From: Nocardiopsis endophytica
Lineage (GTDB): Bacteria; Actinomycetota; Actinomycetes; Streptosporangiales; Streptosporangiaceae
Assembly (NCBI RefSeq): GCF_027706725.1
Contig: NZ_JAQFWQ010000057.1
Span: forward strand, 1 to 44,268
Direction: 5' to 3'
DNA: 44,268 nucleotides
Shown: positions 24,007 through 32,479 of the stretch, one piece after another
How the letters are laid out: every line of letters starts with the position of its first letter
Position numbering within the stretch: position 1 is the first letter of the stretch
Notes under the pieces: generated by a model
The model's database searches: none
What the model was told of the DNA's origin: nothing
The model's input: only the letters and a program-made list of their open reading frames with translations
Program-made: the position numbers and the translations under genes

Positions 24007-26421
24007 TCAGATCCGGACCGTCCGTGTCACCAGCGTCGAATGCGAATCCGGCATGACCCACGGCCCCACATCCCCCGGCGGTTCGGTGTAGTCGGGCAGC
24101 CCTTCGAGCCCGCGCGTGCGATCGGTGACCCTGACCTCCACCTCCTCTTCGGAGGCGAACCGCATCCGCAGCTCCACGCCGTCCTCCGGGACGGCCGACA
24201 GGCCGATCCTGAATGCCGCGTCCTCCTCGTCGCTGCGCTGGATCTCGGCCTTCCGCTCCTCAACGCCGGGGGTGCGTCCGTCCACCCCCGGGTAGGCGAT
24301 CTCCAGCTCCTCCGGGACGCGGTTCAGGTCCACGCGCAGGTCGGTGGCGCCTCGTGCGGAGCCGACCCGGAGCACCGCCTCCCGGCCCGCCACGTCGTCG
24401 GGCGGCGCGGGGCGCGCCTCGGCCGTGGGGGCGGCGAGGTCGGCGCCCGTGGCGGGCCCCTGGGCGACGGGGAACCGCGGCGGTACCGACACCAGGAGCT
24501 CCGAGGCGTCGAACGGGACGTCGCCTTCGACGTAAGGTGCCGCCCACGGGTGCTCGTGGGACCCGCGGGCGGCCCACACGGCCTCCCCGGTGTCCGCGTC
24601 GAGGACGTAGGCCAGGTCCACCGGCAGGGGGTGCTCGGCGTCGGTGTACCCGGGGCGCAGGACCGTCCCGGCCGCGACCACCGCCCCCGCGGAGACCAGC
24701 GCGACCGCGATCCAGACGGGTCGGCGCAGGGGGCGGGGGACGGGCGCCTCCTCCGGTGTCCCGTCCCCGGTATCGGGGTTCCGCCGCGCGCGCGGCAGGA
24801 CGATCTCCAGCACCGGGGCGAGCAGCACGGCCCCGGGCGCCCACAGGAGCGCCAGCACGGGAGCGCCCGGGATCCCGGTCTCGGTGAGCGCGGAGACCGC
24901 GGGGGCGACCAGCAGCAGCACGGCGCCCAGCGATCCGAGGGCCACGGCGGCCGTCCGGGCGATCCACATCCGTTCCGGCAGGACGAGAGCGGCCGTGAGC
25001 CCTGCACCCGTGAGGAGCGCGGGGATCGTGTACGTGTGGGAGACGCCCGGCTCGAATGCGCTCAGCGCCCCCAGCAGCGCGACCGCGACCGTGCCGCCGA
25101 CCGCCGTCGCGGTCGGCCCCAGCAGCCGCCGCGCGGCCAGGTACCAGCCGGCCAGCACCCCGACCGTCACGGCGACCGACGCCGCGCGCAGCCATGCGGG
25201 CCGGTACAGGTCGCCCACCACCGCCAGGGGTGCCAGGTCCGGCCGCAGCAGGAGGACGCCCTGCCACAGGGCGAGCGCGGCGCCGTAGGCCAGAGCCGCG
25301 GCGGCCGCCGCCGCGACGAGGCCGCCCAGCATCCGCGGCACGGTCGCGGCCCGGCGCATGCGCGCCACGACGGCGGCGACCAGTGACAGCGCCAGCGCCG
25401 CCGCGCCGATGGGCAGGTCCAGGGACGAGGGGTAGGCCGCCATTCGCCCCGCCGCGTTGAAGAAGGTCGCCGGTTCCCCGCTCTCCAGGGAACCGAGGTC
25501 GCGCCCGCCGAGGGCGCGGGCCATGCCGAGCATGTTGTCGCCGTGGTGCTGAAGCGTCGCGCGGGACAGGTTCTCCACCGTGTCCTGGGCGCTGTGGTAG
25601 TGCGCCGCGTCCCCGCCGAAGGCCGAGTCCAGCCCCGCGAATCCGGCGTCCGTGAACACCGTCATGTCGGTGTCGTAAGGCTGGTCGGCGAAGCTCGCGG
25701 CCGACGCCGAGTCGCCGCGCGGGTGGGGCGCCTCCTCGGCCAGGACCCCGATGACACCCGAATCGTTCAGCGGCGCCGTGCGGAAGACGGACGAGGGGCC
25801 TGAGGAGCCGCGGCCCTCCCAGTTCAGGACCACGCCCCCGTCCCGCCCCAGGGGGTGCTGGGAGGTGAACGCCTCCGCGCCGAGAAGCCCCGGCTCCTCG
25901 GCGTCGGTGAACAGGAAGACGACGTCGTTGCGCGGCGCCTCCCCGGCGGCCATCGCGCGCGCCGCTTCGAGCATGGCCGCCACCCCGGCCCCGTCGTCGC
26001 CCGCGCCGGGGCTCCCGGGGACGGTGTCGTAGTGCGCTGCGACCACCACCCGGCCCGTGGGGTCCGTCCCGGGGAGCACACCGATCACGTTTTCGGTCGC
26101 CGCGGCGTTGACGGACCCCGGGGAGGAGGTGGTGCCCACGGCGGACTGGACCTCGGTCTCCAGCCCGGCCTTCTCCAGCTCCCCGGCGATCAGGTCCCGC
26201 GCCGCCGCGTGGCCGTCGGAGCCGGGCGGCCTCGGCTCGGCGGCGACGGCCTCCAGGTGGACGGCGGCCCGCTCGGCGCTGAAGGCCTCCTCGGGGGCCG
26301 ACGCCGGTGCGGGCGCGGGCGGGCCGGACAGCAGCACCGCCGCCGCGACGGCGGCGGTCAGCGCCATGGCCGCGATGAGCGCGGTGGCCAGGGGGCGTGC
26401 GGGGGCGGCGACGGCGTCCAC
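24007..26421 (-). CDS. Membrane-anchored M28 family zinc peptidase
   Basis: 804 aa. One N-terminal hydrophobic helix is followed by an extracytoplasmic M28 aminopeptidase domain (about residues 40-330). The zinc ligands are visible: His and Asp in AAHYDTVPGSPGAGDDGAG, the Glu pair in FTDAEEPGLLG, and His in GDAAHYHSAQDT. Several membrane helices follow (about 350-610), then an extracytoplasmic C-terminal domain. This layout matches M28-plus-multi-TM proteins of the Fxna/Pff1 type. GTG 26421 follows GGGAGG. The much longer reading upstream of it runs through the divergent amidase and is spurious. Confidence 0.9.
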   Translation of the reverse strand: MDAVAAPARPLATALIAAMALTAAVAAAVLLSGPPAPAPASAPEEAFSAERAAVHLEAVAAEPRPPGSDGHAAARDLIAGELEKAGLETEVQSAVGTTSSPGSVNAAATENVIGVLPGTDPTGRVVVAAHYDTVPGSPGAGDDGAGVAAMLEAARAMAAGEAPRNDVVFLFTDAEEPGLLGAEAFTSQHPLGRDGGVVLNWEGRGSSGPSSVFRTAPLNDSGVIGVLAEEAPHPRGDSASAASFADQPYDTDMTVFTDAGFAGLDSAFGGDAAHYHSAQDTVENLSRATLQHHGDNMLGMARALGGRDLGSLESGEPATFFNAAGRMAAYPSSLDLPIGAAALALSLVAAVVARMRRAATVPRMLGGLVAAAAAAALAYGAALALWQGVLLLRPDLAPLAVVGDLYRPAWLRAASVAVTVGVLAGWYLAARRLLGPTATAVGGTVAVALLGALSAFEPGVSHTYTIPALLTGAGLTAALVLPERMWIARTAAVALGSLGAVLLLVAPAVSALTETGIPGAPVLALLWAPGAVLLAPVLEIVLPRARRNPDTGDGTPEEAPVPRPLRRPVWIAVALVSAGAVVAAGTVLRPGYTDAEHPLPVDLAYVLDADTGEAVWAARGSHEHPWAAPYVEGDVPFDASELLVSVPPRFPVAQGPATGADLAAPTAEARPAPPDDVAGREAVLRVGSARGATDLRVDLNRVPEELEIAYPGVDGRTPGVEERKAEIQRSDEEDAAFRIGLSAVPEDGVELRMRFASEEEVEVRVTDRTRGLEGLPDYTEPPGDVGPWVMPDSHSTLVTRTVRI

Positions 26422-26617
26422 GGGGCCTCCCTTCGCGCCGCAGATTACCGGCACCGGGGGACGGAGCGGCGCCTGCGGGCCGGAGGCGGCCGTCAAGGGC
26501 CTTTCGGAGGCCGCTTTCGGTCGGGGAGTCCCGTCCGCATCCCTATTCGCGCCGCCACGGAGCGTGTTTCGATCGTTCGCGTACGACCCGGTACCCGATG
26601 ATTCCGAGGACGGAACG

Positions 26618-27454
26618 ATGCCAGAAGACCGTAGACAGTATCCGTCGGACCGGCGGGCGGTGAGCAGGCGCGCGGCCCTGTTCACGGGGGCGGCGGTGGC
26701 GGGGGGCGTGCTGTTCGGCGGGGCGGCGCAGGCCGTCGCGGCGCCGAGCGCCGCGGCCGCCGCGGCGGCGCCCACCGTGCGCACGCGCGCCGCCTGGAAC
26801 GCCCGGCCGCCGACGAGCCCGGCCCAGGTGCTGAACCAGGCCCCCACCTACATCGTGGTGCACCACACCGCGACGGGGAACAGCACCGACTACTCGCTGG
26901 CCGCCGCGTACGCCCTGTCCAGGTCGATCCAGAACTACCACATGGACTCCAACGGCTGGGCGGACACGGGCCAGCAGCTCACCATCTCCCGCGGCGGCCA
27001 CATCATGGAGGGCCGCAACTCCTCGCTGTCGGCCATCAACAACGGCCGCCACGTGGTCGGCGCGCACGTGGCGAACTACAACTCCCGGGCCGTGGGCATC
27101 GAGAACCAGGGCACCTACACCTCGGCCACGCCCACGACGGCGCTGTACAACGCGCTGGTGGAGACCTGCGCCTGGCTGTGCTCGGCCTACGGGCGGCCGA
27201 CGTCGGCCATCATCGGGCACCGCGACCTGAACGCCACCGCCTGCCCGGGCGACCGCCTCTATGCGATGCTGCCGCAGCTGCGCAGGGACGTGGGCGCGCG
27301 GCTGAGCGCGATGGGGAACGGGCGCCTGGCCGGTGCCGGGCTCGCCGCGGGCGAGATGCCGCCGTTCCCGGAGGTCCCGGCCTCCGAGCCGGAGGGGCGC
27401 TTCCGGCACGGCCCCGCGCTGGGGTCGCGCGACTCCAACGCCTCGGCCGGGTGA
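26618..27454 (+). CDS. Tat-secreted N-acetylmuramoyl-L-alanine amidase (PGRP type)
   Basis: 278 aa. The twin-arginine signal SRRAALFTGAAVAGG (R17, R18) ends near AAPSA. The amidase_2/PGRP domain starts at TRAAWNARPP. The zinc ligands are His in VVHHTA (81-84), H201 in IGHRDLNA and C209 in ACPGD, which is the complete set. It cleaves the lactyl amide of peptidoglycan outside the cell. The last ~60 residues are Pro/Glu/Ser-rich and unassigned. ATG 26618 follows GAGGACGG. Divergent from the M28 peptidase. Confidence 0.93.
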   Translation: MPEDRRQYPSDRRAVSRRAALFTGAAVAGGVLFGGAAQAVAAPSAAAAAAAPTVRTRAAWNARPPTSPAQVLNQAPTYIVVHHTATGNSTDYSLAAAYALSRSIQNYHMDSNGWADTGQQLTISRGGHIMEGRNSSLSAINNGRHVVGAHVANYNSRAVGIENQGTYTSATPTTALYNALVETCAWLCSAYGRPTSAIIGHRDLNATACPGDRLYAMLPQLRRDVGARLSAMGNGRLAGAGLAAGEMPPFPEVPASEPEGRFRHGPALGSRDSNASAG

Positions 27455-27562
27455 CCGGGCTCCACCGGCACCGTCGGGACGCATCCCCCGTTCGGCGCAT
27501 CGCCCGCGGAGTCCTCCCCGTTCGGATTACCGCCCGATCGGCGTTCCCCTGACCGTCCTGAA

Positions 27563-27596
27563 GCGGCCCCGCACCGGCCCCGCGGTGCGGGGCCGC
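27563..27596. terminator. Bidirectional 13-bp hairpin between convergent genes
   Basis: GCGGCCCCGCACC (27563-27575) pairs perfectly with GGTGCGGGGCCGC (27584-27596) across an 8-base loop. It ends 6 bases before the stop of the convergent gene at 27602 and serves both directions. Confidence 0.75.
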
Positions 27597-27601
27597 CCGT
27601 G

Positions 27602-28189
27602 CTAGTCGATCCGCCCCATGTCGCGGAAGATCTTCACGGTGTCGTGGAACCGCGAACTGCTCAGGTTGTTGTACACGCGCAGGGCGTCGTAGATGTTGTA
27701 GGCCAGGGCGGGCTCGGGGCGGAACTCCTTGAGGTCGAGGACGAGGCACCGGTAGCGGTCGGTCGTGCGCGACTGGACGACGAGGTTGCCGAACCGCAGG
27801 AAGGCGGCCACCTCGTCGGTGTAGCCGAGCTCCTCGGAGCGGTGCAGCCGCTCCTCGCAGACGGCGTTGTCCAGCTCGTCCGAGAAGGAGTCGGGGTCGC
27901 CTCCGCTGAGCTTGATCAGCTCCTGCGCCATCAGGTCGTCCACCTCGACCGCGTCGATGGCCTCCAGGATCTCCGGCATGCGGCGCAGCGCGGTGTCGAC
28001 GTCGGCCAGGGCCTCCCGGACGCGGGCGGCGCTGACGTGCGAGCGGCGGCCGGGGTCGGTGTCGAAGGCGTGCTGGCGCCAGGTGGCCGGGGGCGGGGTC
28101 CCGACGTCGAACGACTTGAGAGAGCGTCGGTACTCGTTCGCAGCCTCGGTGATCGCGCGGCGGGCCCGACCGCGCTCACGGTGGAGCAT
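27602..28189 (-). CDS. Conserved-looking hypothetical protein
   Basis: 195 aa, soluble, not recognised. It has a basic start (MLHRERGRARRAITEAANEYRR), an acidic middle (ALADVDTALRRMPEILEAIDAVEVDD) and an ordered C-terminus with FLRFGNLVVQSR and VLDLKEFRPEPALAYNIYDALRVYNN. Codon use is normal for the genome. ATG 28189 follows AGAGG at about 9 bases; ATG 28198 is an in-frame alternative. Its 3' end is shared with the amidase terminator. Confidence 0.7.
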   Translation of the reverse strand: MLHRERGRARRAITEAANEYRRSLKSFDVGTPPPATWRQHAFDTDPGRRSHVSAARVREALADVDTALRRMPEILEAIDAVEVDDLMAQELIKLSGGDPDSFSDELDNAVCEERLHRSEELGYTDEVAAFLRFGNLVVQSRTTDRYRCLVLDLKEFRPEPALAYNIYDALRVYNNLSSSRFHDTVKIFRDMGRID

Positions 28190-28286
28190 GCGTGGCATCC
28201 TCTCTTGATCCGGCGTCGTGTCCACCCTAGAACGCCGATCGCCTTTTGAGAGGGGGATTGCGGAACACGAAAGGGGCTTTCGGCCG

Positions 28287-28907
28287 CTATTCGGTTCCGG
28301 CATCGGCCAGCGCCGCCATCGCGGCGCGCGTTAGGCTCCGCGCCTGGGCCGGGGTCAGCTCCTCGCGGATGACCGCCAGCCGCCAGTACACGGGGCCGAG
28401 GATGAGGTCGAGCGCGAGTTCGGGGTCGGTGCCCTCGGGAAGCTCTCCGCGCTCCACGGCGTTGCGGATGACGACACCGGCGATGCCGCGCTGCGTGCGC
28501 TGCAGCGCCTCCTCCAGGGTGGCGGCGATCTCGGGGCTGCGCGCGGCCTCGGCCAGCAGGTCGGGCACGATCTGCCGGGCGAGCGGGTGGCGCAGCGCCT
28601 GGGCGGCCGTGGTGACGAGCTCGTGCACGTCGCCGCGGAGCGAGCCGGTGTCGGGCACGGGGGTGACCTGCCCGGCGACCTCGGACACCACGTCCAGGAC
28701 CAGCTCCAGCTTGGACTTCCACCGGCGGTAGACGGCGGTCTTGCCCACCCCCGCGCGCTTGGCCACGGCCTCGATGGACAGCCGGCCGTAGCCCGACGTG
28801 GCCAGCTCGGTGAAGACGGCGGCCCGGATGGCGCGCGTGACGTCCTCCTGCAGGACCGCGGCGCCGGCCGGGGCGCGTCTGGGGGCGGGCGTTTCGGGTT
28901 CGGCCAT
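28287..28907 (-). CDS. TetR/AcrR family regulator divergent from ABC exporter
   Basis: 206 aa. The HTH is LSIEAVAKRAGVGKTAVYRRWKSK (about residues 43-66), and the all-helical ligand domain is of the TetR_C_11 style. The ATG at 28907 has no ribosome site, but TAGGCT (28920-28915 on the minus strand) ends 7 bases upstream, so it is leaderless. Two copies of a 17-bp motif (28931-28947 and 28977-28993) sit between it and the divergent ABC permease, so it very likely represses both itself and the exporter. Confidence 0.92.
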   Translation of the reverse strand: MAEPETPAPRRAPAGAAVLQEDVTRAIRAAVFTELATSGYGRLSIEAVAKRAGVGKTAVYRRWKSKLELVLDVVSEVAGQVTPVPDTGSLRGDVHELVTTAAQALRHPLARQIVPDLLAEAARSPEIAATLEEALQRTQRGIAGVVIRNAVERGELPEGTDPELALDLILGPVYWRLAVIREELTPAQARSLTRAAMAALADAGTE

Positions 28908-28930
28908 GTGACGAAGCCTAACGCAGGGCC

Positions 28931-28993
28931 GCGACGAAACGGTTGCGTTCTGTCGTGGCGTCGCCTACGCTCTCCAGCGGCGAAACGGTCGCG
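28931..28993. promoter_or_regulatory. Paired 17-bp operator candidates (TetR/ABC exporter)
   Basis: GCGACGAAACGGTTGCG (28931-28947) and GCGGCGAAACGGTCGCG (28977-28993) agree at 15 of 17 positions and lie 46 bases apart. The first is also a near-palindrome CGAAAC-G-GTTGCG. One copy abuts the TetR -10 box and the other lies toward the permease start. Confidence 0.65.
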
Positions 28994-29053
28994 TCACGGT
29001 GGAGCGGCCGACGACTCTACCCACCGCGGTCCCGAATCGAAAGCGAGCCGAGC

Positions 29054-29992
29054 GTGAGCAGTTCCCCGTCCTCCGCGCGGGCGGCCGCCCCGGCGGACGC
29101 GGACCCGGACGCCCCGAGCGCCCCGGAGGCCGCAGGCCTCGCGGAACTCGCCGCGCGGCACGGACTCGCCCCCAGCGGCAAGCGGCCGCCGCTGGGCCGG
29201 TACCTGAAGGCGCTGTGGCGGCACCGCCACTTCATCGACGCCTTCGCCCGCGCACGGGCCAGCGCCAAGTACAGCAAGGCCAACCTCGGGCGCCTGTGGG
29301 AGGTCGGCACGCCGCTGCTCAACGCGGCCGTGTACTACCTCATCTTCGGCCTGCTGCTGCAGACCGACCGCGGCGTCGAGGACTTCATCCCCTTCCTGGT
29401 CACCGGCGTGTTCGTGTTCACCTTCACCCAGCAGACCGTGCTGGCCGGGGTGCGCGCGATCTCCGGGAACCTGGGGCTGATCCGGGCACTGCACTTCCCG
29501 CGCGCCGCGCTGCCGATCTCGCTGGCGCTGGTGCAGATGCGGCAGATGCTCGTGACGATGGGCGTGCTGCTCGTCATCGTGATGGTGACCGGCCAGGTGC
29601 CGCAGTGGAACTGGCTGCTGGCGGTGCCCGCGCTGCTGCTGCAGGCGCTGTTCAACACCGGCCTGTCGCTGGTCTTCGCCCGCGCCGGCGCCAAGGTGAG
29701 CGACCTGGCGCAGCTCATGCCGTTCGTCCTGCGGACGTGGATGTACGCCTCGGGCGTGATGTACTCGATCTCGGTGATGGCCGCCAACGCCCCGGCGGCG
29801 GTGCGGTTCGTCCTCGACGTCAACCCGGCGGCCGTCTACATCGACCTGATGCGCTTCGCGCTGATCGACAGCTTCACCGCCTCGGAGATGCCGCCCAACG
29901 CGTGGTGGACGGCCGCGGGGTGGGCGGTCGCGGTGCTCATCGGCGGGTTCGTCTACTTCTGGAAGGCGGAGGAGAGCTATGGCCGCGACTGA
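29054..29992 (+). CDS. ABC-2 type permease, polysaccharide/teichoic acid exporter
   Basis: 312 aa. After a ~45-residue Ala/Pro-rich tail there are six membrane helices in ABC2_membrane/Wzm-TagG style: LGRLWEVGTPLLNAAVYYLIFGLLL, FIPFLVTGVFVFTFTQQT, LGLIRALHFPRAALPISLAL and NPAAVYIDLMR. The family exports lipid-linked glycans or teichoic acid precursors with a partner ATPase, which overlaps its 3' end by 14 bases. GTG 29054 (SSSPSSARAAA) is the preferred start; upstream in-frame codons run through the operators. Confidence 0.88.
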   Translation: MSSSPSSARAAAPADADPDAPSAPEAAGLAELAARHGLAPSGKRPPLGRYLKALWRHRHFIDAFARARASAKYSKANLGRLWEVGTPLLNAAVYYLIFGLLLQTDRGVEDFIPFLVTGVFVFTFTQQTVLAGVRAISGNLGLIRALHFPRAALPISLALVQMRQMLVTMGVLLVIVMVTGQVPQWNWLLAVPALLLQALFNTGLSLVFARAGAKVSDLAQLMPFVLRTWMYASGVMYSISVMAANAPAAVRFVLDVNPAAVYIDLMRFALIDSFTASEMPPNAWWTAAGWAVAVLIGGFVYFWKAEESYGRD

Positions 29993-30833
29993 GGGGGCCA
30001 CGGCGACCGCGCAGGCGGCGGAGGCCGCCGAGGCGCTGGGCGCCGCTTCGCCCGACGCCCCGTCCGACCTCGGAGAGCCGACGGTCATCGCCGACGGGCT
30101 GCACGTGGTCTACCGGGTGCGGGGCGCCGCCGGGCGCTCCGGCGGCGGGGGCCCAGCCGCCCTGCTGCGCGCGCTGACCCGCCGCAAGGGCGGCGGCGGT
30201 GCACGCGAGGTGCACGCGGTCAAGGGCGTGAGCTTCGTGGCCCGCAGGGGCGAGGCGATCGGCGTCATCGGCTCCAACGGGTCGGGCAAGTCGACCCTGC
30301 TCCGGGCCGTCGCCGGGCTGATCCCGCCGGAGCGCGGCCAGGTGTACACCAACGGCCAGCCGTCGCTGCTGGGCGTGAACGCCGCGCTGATGAACGAGCT
30401 GCCGGGCGAGCGCAACGTGGTGCTGGGCTGCCTGGCGATGGGCATGACGCCGGCCGAGGTGCGCGAGCGCTACGACGACATCGTCGACTTCTCGGGGATC
30501 AACGACAAGGGCGACTTCATCTCCCTGCCCATGCGCACCTACTCCTCGGGCATGGCGGCCCGGTTGCGCTTCGCCATCGCCGCGGCGCGCGACCACGACG
30601 TGCTGCTGATCGATGAGGCGCTGGCGACGGGTGACCGCGCCTTCCGCAAGCGCTCGGAGAAGCGCATCAAGGAGCTGCGGGAGAAGGCCGGGACGGTGTT
30701 CCTGGTCAGTCACAGCAACAAGACGATCCGCGACACGTGCGACCGCGCGCTGTGGATGGAGCGCGGAGAGCTGATCATGGACGGCACGGCGGCCGAGGTC
30801 GTCGACGCCTACGAAGAGGCCAACGCCGACTGA
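29979..30833 (+). CDS. ABC transporter ATPase, polysaccharide export (Wzt/TagH type)
   Basis: 284 aa. Walker A is GSNGSGKS, the signature is YSSGMAARLRF, Walker B is VLLIDEAL and the H-loop is VSHS. The Wzt/TagH-type insert (SLLGVNAALMNELPGERNV) is present. ATG 29979 follows GGAGGAGAGCT inside the permease gene, so the two are coupled. The variable N-terminal ~45 residues and a Gly-rich stretch before the nucleotide domain are unusual but without clear function. No glycan synthesis genes are adjacent. Confidence 0.93.
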   Translation: MAATEGATATAQAAEAAEALGAASPDAPSDLGEPTVIADGLHVVYRVRGAAGRSGGGGPAALLRALTRRKGGGGAREVHAVKGVSFVARRGEAIGVIGSNGSGKSTLLRAVAGLIPPERGQVYTNGQPSLLGVNAALMNELPGERNVVLGCLAMGMTPAEVRERYDDIVDFSGINDKGDFISLPMRTYSSGMAARLRFAIAAARDHDVLLIDEALATGDRAFRKRSEKRIKELREKAGTVFLVSHSNKTIRDTCDRALWMERGELIMDGTAAEVVDAYEEANAD

Positions 30834-30845
30834 GCCAGGTCCGGT

Positions 30846-30917
30846 CCGTTGTTGATCTCGGGAAAAGCGACGCTACAGGCGCGGTTTTAACGTCTATTTC
30901 CCCGAGATCAACGGGGA
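30846..30917. repeat. Intergenic long dyad (GTTGATCTCGGG ... CCCGAGATCAAC)
   Basis: GTTGATCTCGGG (30851-30862) is mirrored by CCCGAGATCAAC (30901-30912) around 38 bases that include GGTTTTAACG, more AT-rich than its surroundings. The 14-mer CCCCGAGATCAACG recurs exactly at 38403-38416 inside another hairpin loop. It may be a dispersed miniature element that also terminates the convergent ABC and MarR transcripts. Confidence 0.6.
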
Positions 30918-30934
30918 AGCGGGGTGGTGCGGCG

Positions 30935-31411
30935 TCACTGCCCGGCGTCCGGCTCCTCCAGGGACTCGACGGCGTCGGCCAGCCTGCGCATCGCCTCGAC
31001 GGTGCGCGCCAGCTCCTCAGGGCCCATGGCGTCGGCGAGGCGTGCGGCGAACTCGCCGTGGGCGGGGCCGATCCCGCGCACGGCGGCGAGGCCTTCTTCG
31101 GTCGGAGCGAACAGCTTGGCCCTGCTGTGCGCGGGGTTGGGCCGGTACTCGGCGAGGCCCTGCCCGACGAGGAGATCGGCCGTGCGCTGGACCGCCTGGC
31201 GCGTCATGCCCATGGCGCGGGCGATGCCCGACACCGTCAGCGGCTCGTGGAGGACCGCGCCGAGCACCTGCCAGCGCGCGGCGGTGAGCCCGGCGGGCCG
31301 CGCCATGGCCTCGGCCACCGCGAGGAACCGGCCGTTGAGCCGGAACGAGGTGAGCGCGGCCCCTGAGAGCAGTTCCTGCGCGTCCGGTGCGGTGGGGGAC
31401 TCCGCCGCCAC
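30935..31411 (-). CDS. MarR family transcriptional regulator
   Basis: 158 aa. The winged HTH is PLTVSGIARAMGMTRQAVQRTADLLV with wing YRPNPAHSRAKLFAPT. The GTG start at 31411 directly abuts the stop of the DJ-1/PfpI gene (TGAGTG) behind GAGGGGG, so the two form an operon. The promoter of that operon carries a perfect MarR-style palindrome (32071-32088), so it probably represses its own operon and responds to an oxidant or phenolic ligand. Confidence 0.9.
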   Translation of the reverse strand: MAAESPTAPDAQELLSGAALTSFRLNGRFLAVAEAMARPAGLTAARWQVLGAVLHEPLTVSGIARAMGMTRQAVQRTADLLVGQGLAEYRPNPAHSRAKLFAPTEEGLAAVRGIGPAHGEFAARLADAMGPEELARTVEAMRRLADAVESLEEPDAGQ

Positions 31412-32053
31412 TCAGGCCCCCTCGGTCGCGCCGGCGGCGCGCTGGAGCACCTCGAAGGCGCTGGTGTCCTCGTGGGCGAAGAGGCGGTACCAGGCGTCGA
31501 GCACGTCGGGCTCGAAGACGTCGAGCAGGGCGAAGGCCTCCCGGGCGAACGCGACCGGGGCGGTGGCCCCGGCGGTGACCACGTTCCCGCCGGTGGCGGC
31601 GGGCTCGTCGCAGTAGTGCGCGGCCCCTGCGTAGCCGGTCGCCGCCAGGTAGTCGGGTGCGTTCGAGGTGTGGGCCCGGTCGTCGAGCAGCCCTTCACGG
31701 GCGAGGCCCGCGGTGGCCCCGCAGATGGCGGCCACGGGGACGCCGGAGTCGAGGAAGGCGCGCGCGGCCCGGGCGAAGGGGGCGAGCAGGTCGGCGTCGG
31801 TGTCCCAGGCCGACGCGCCCGGGAGGATGAGCATCGCGCTGTCGGCCGGGTCGAGGTCGGCGAGGGCGATGTCGGGCGCGATGCGCACGCCGCCCATGGT
31901 GGTGACGGGGTCGGTGGTGGGGCCGACGGTGGTCACGCCGTAGCCGCCGGGCTTCTTGTGCGCGACCCCGCTGCGCAGGTGCGGGGTGAGGTACCCGGTC
32001 TCCCAGTCGGCGAGGGTGTCGTAGACGGCGAGGTGGACTGTTCCGTTCGTCAT
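31412..32053 (-). CDS. DJ-1/PfpI family protein (glutamine amidotransferase-like)
   Basis: 213 aa. The nucleophile-elbow cysteine is C111 in AAICGATAGLA, preceded by the AMLILPGAS strand and followed by AHTSNAPDYL. Family members include glyoxalases, deglycases, isonitrile hydratases and proteases; the reaction here is not clear. The ATG at 32053 is preferred because the -10 box CAGACT ends 6 bases upstream; the in-frame TTG at 32077 lies inside the operator. First gene of the MarR operon. Confidence 0.9.
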   Translation of the reverse strand: MTNGTVHLAVYDTLADWETGYLTPHLRSGVAHKKPGGYGVTTVGPTTDPVTTMGGVRIAPDIALADLDPADSAMLILPGASAWDTDADLLAPFARAARAFLDSGVPVAAICGATAGLAREGLLDDRAHTSNAPDYLAATGYAGAAHYCDEPAATGGNVVTAGATAPVAFAREAFALLDVFEPDVLDAWYRLFAHEDTSAFEVLQRAAGATEGA

Positions 32054-32059
32054 GACAAC

Positions 32060-32088
32060 AGTCTGTCGAATTGACAACGTGTTGTCAA
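32060..32088 (-). promoter_or_regulatory. Promoter with MarR-type operator for DJ-1/MarR operon
   Basis: TTGACAAC-GT-GTTGTCAA (32071-32088) is a perfect 8+8 palindrome. On the minus strand TTGACA (32088-32083) is the -35 box, with a 17-base spacer to the -10 box CAGACT (32065-32060), 6 bases before the ATG. The operator covers the -35. TGACAACA recurs at 32053-32060 as a possible second half-site. Confidence 0.75.
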
Positions 32089-32152
32089 TGGGGGCGGGTG
32101 GTCGGGGTGGGCTGCTGCGCGGCCCCCTCGCCTACCGCGCAGCAGCCCGGCT

Positions 32153-32368
32153 TCAGGCGTCGATGCCGAGCCGGCGGAGGGCGGACTGGATGTCGGCCAG
32201 GTAGGCACGGGAGGCGACGACGCGGCCGCCGCGGTCGGTGAGCGTGTAGAGCTGCCCGGCGGGCGTGGGGCGCCGATCGAGCCGGAGGCCGTAGACGGCG
32301 GCCTTGTTCGCGACGCGGGTGATGGCGGCCTCGTACTCCGTGGTCGCGATCTGTGGGATATCGTCCAT
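32153..32368 (-). CDS. Small hypothetical protein
   Basis: 71 aa. It looks like a compact alpha/beta fold: TTEYEAAITRVANKAAVYGL, a beta hairpin LYTLTDRGGRVVAS, and a final helix ADIQSALRRLGIDA. Not recognised. ATG 32368 follows GGAG at 9 bases. It is divergent from the XRE-DUF5753 regulator, and such small proteins sometimes accompany these modules, so a functional link is possible but unproven. Confidence 0.65.
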   Translation of the reverse strand: MDDIPQIATTEYEAAITRVANKAAVYGLRLDRRPTPAGQLYTLTDRGGRVVASRAYLADIQSALRRLGIDA

Positions 32369-32479
32369 ATGTCTCATCTCCGATGCAGGTGAGGCCACGC
32401 CCCGGGGCCGGTCACGCGGTCGCCGGGGCCCTTCGTGGCATCGAGTGTGCGTGCGCCGCCTGTCGGAGTGAAGACGATC

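Noticed and set aside
26422-26847. Upstream extension of the M28 peptidase to 946 codons
   Set aside because: It crosses the divergent amidase gene and its promoter; GGGAGG before GTG 26421 and the signal-anchor helix fix the start.
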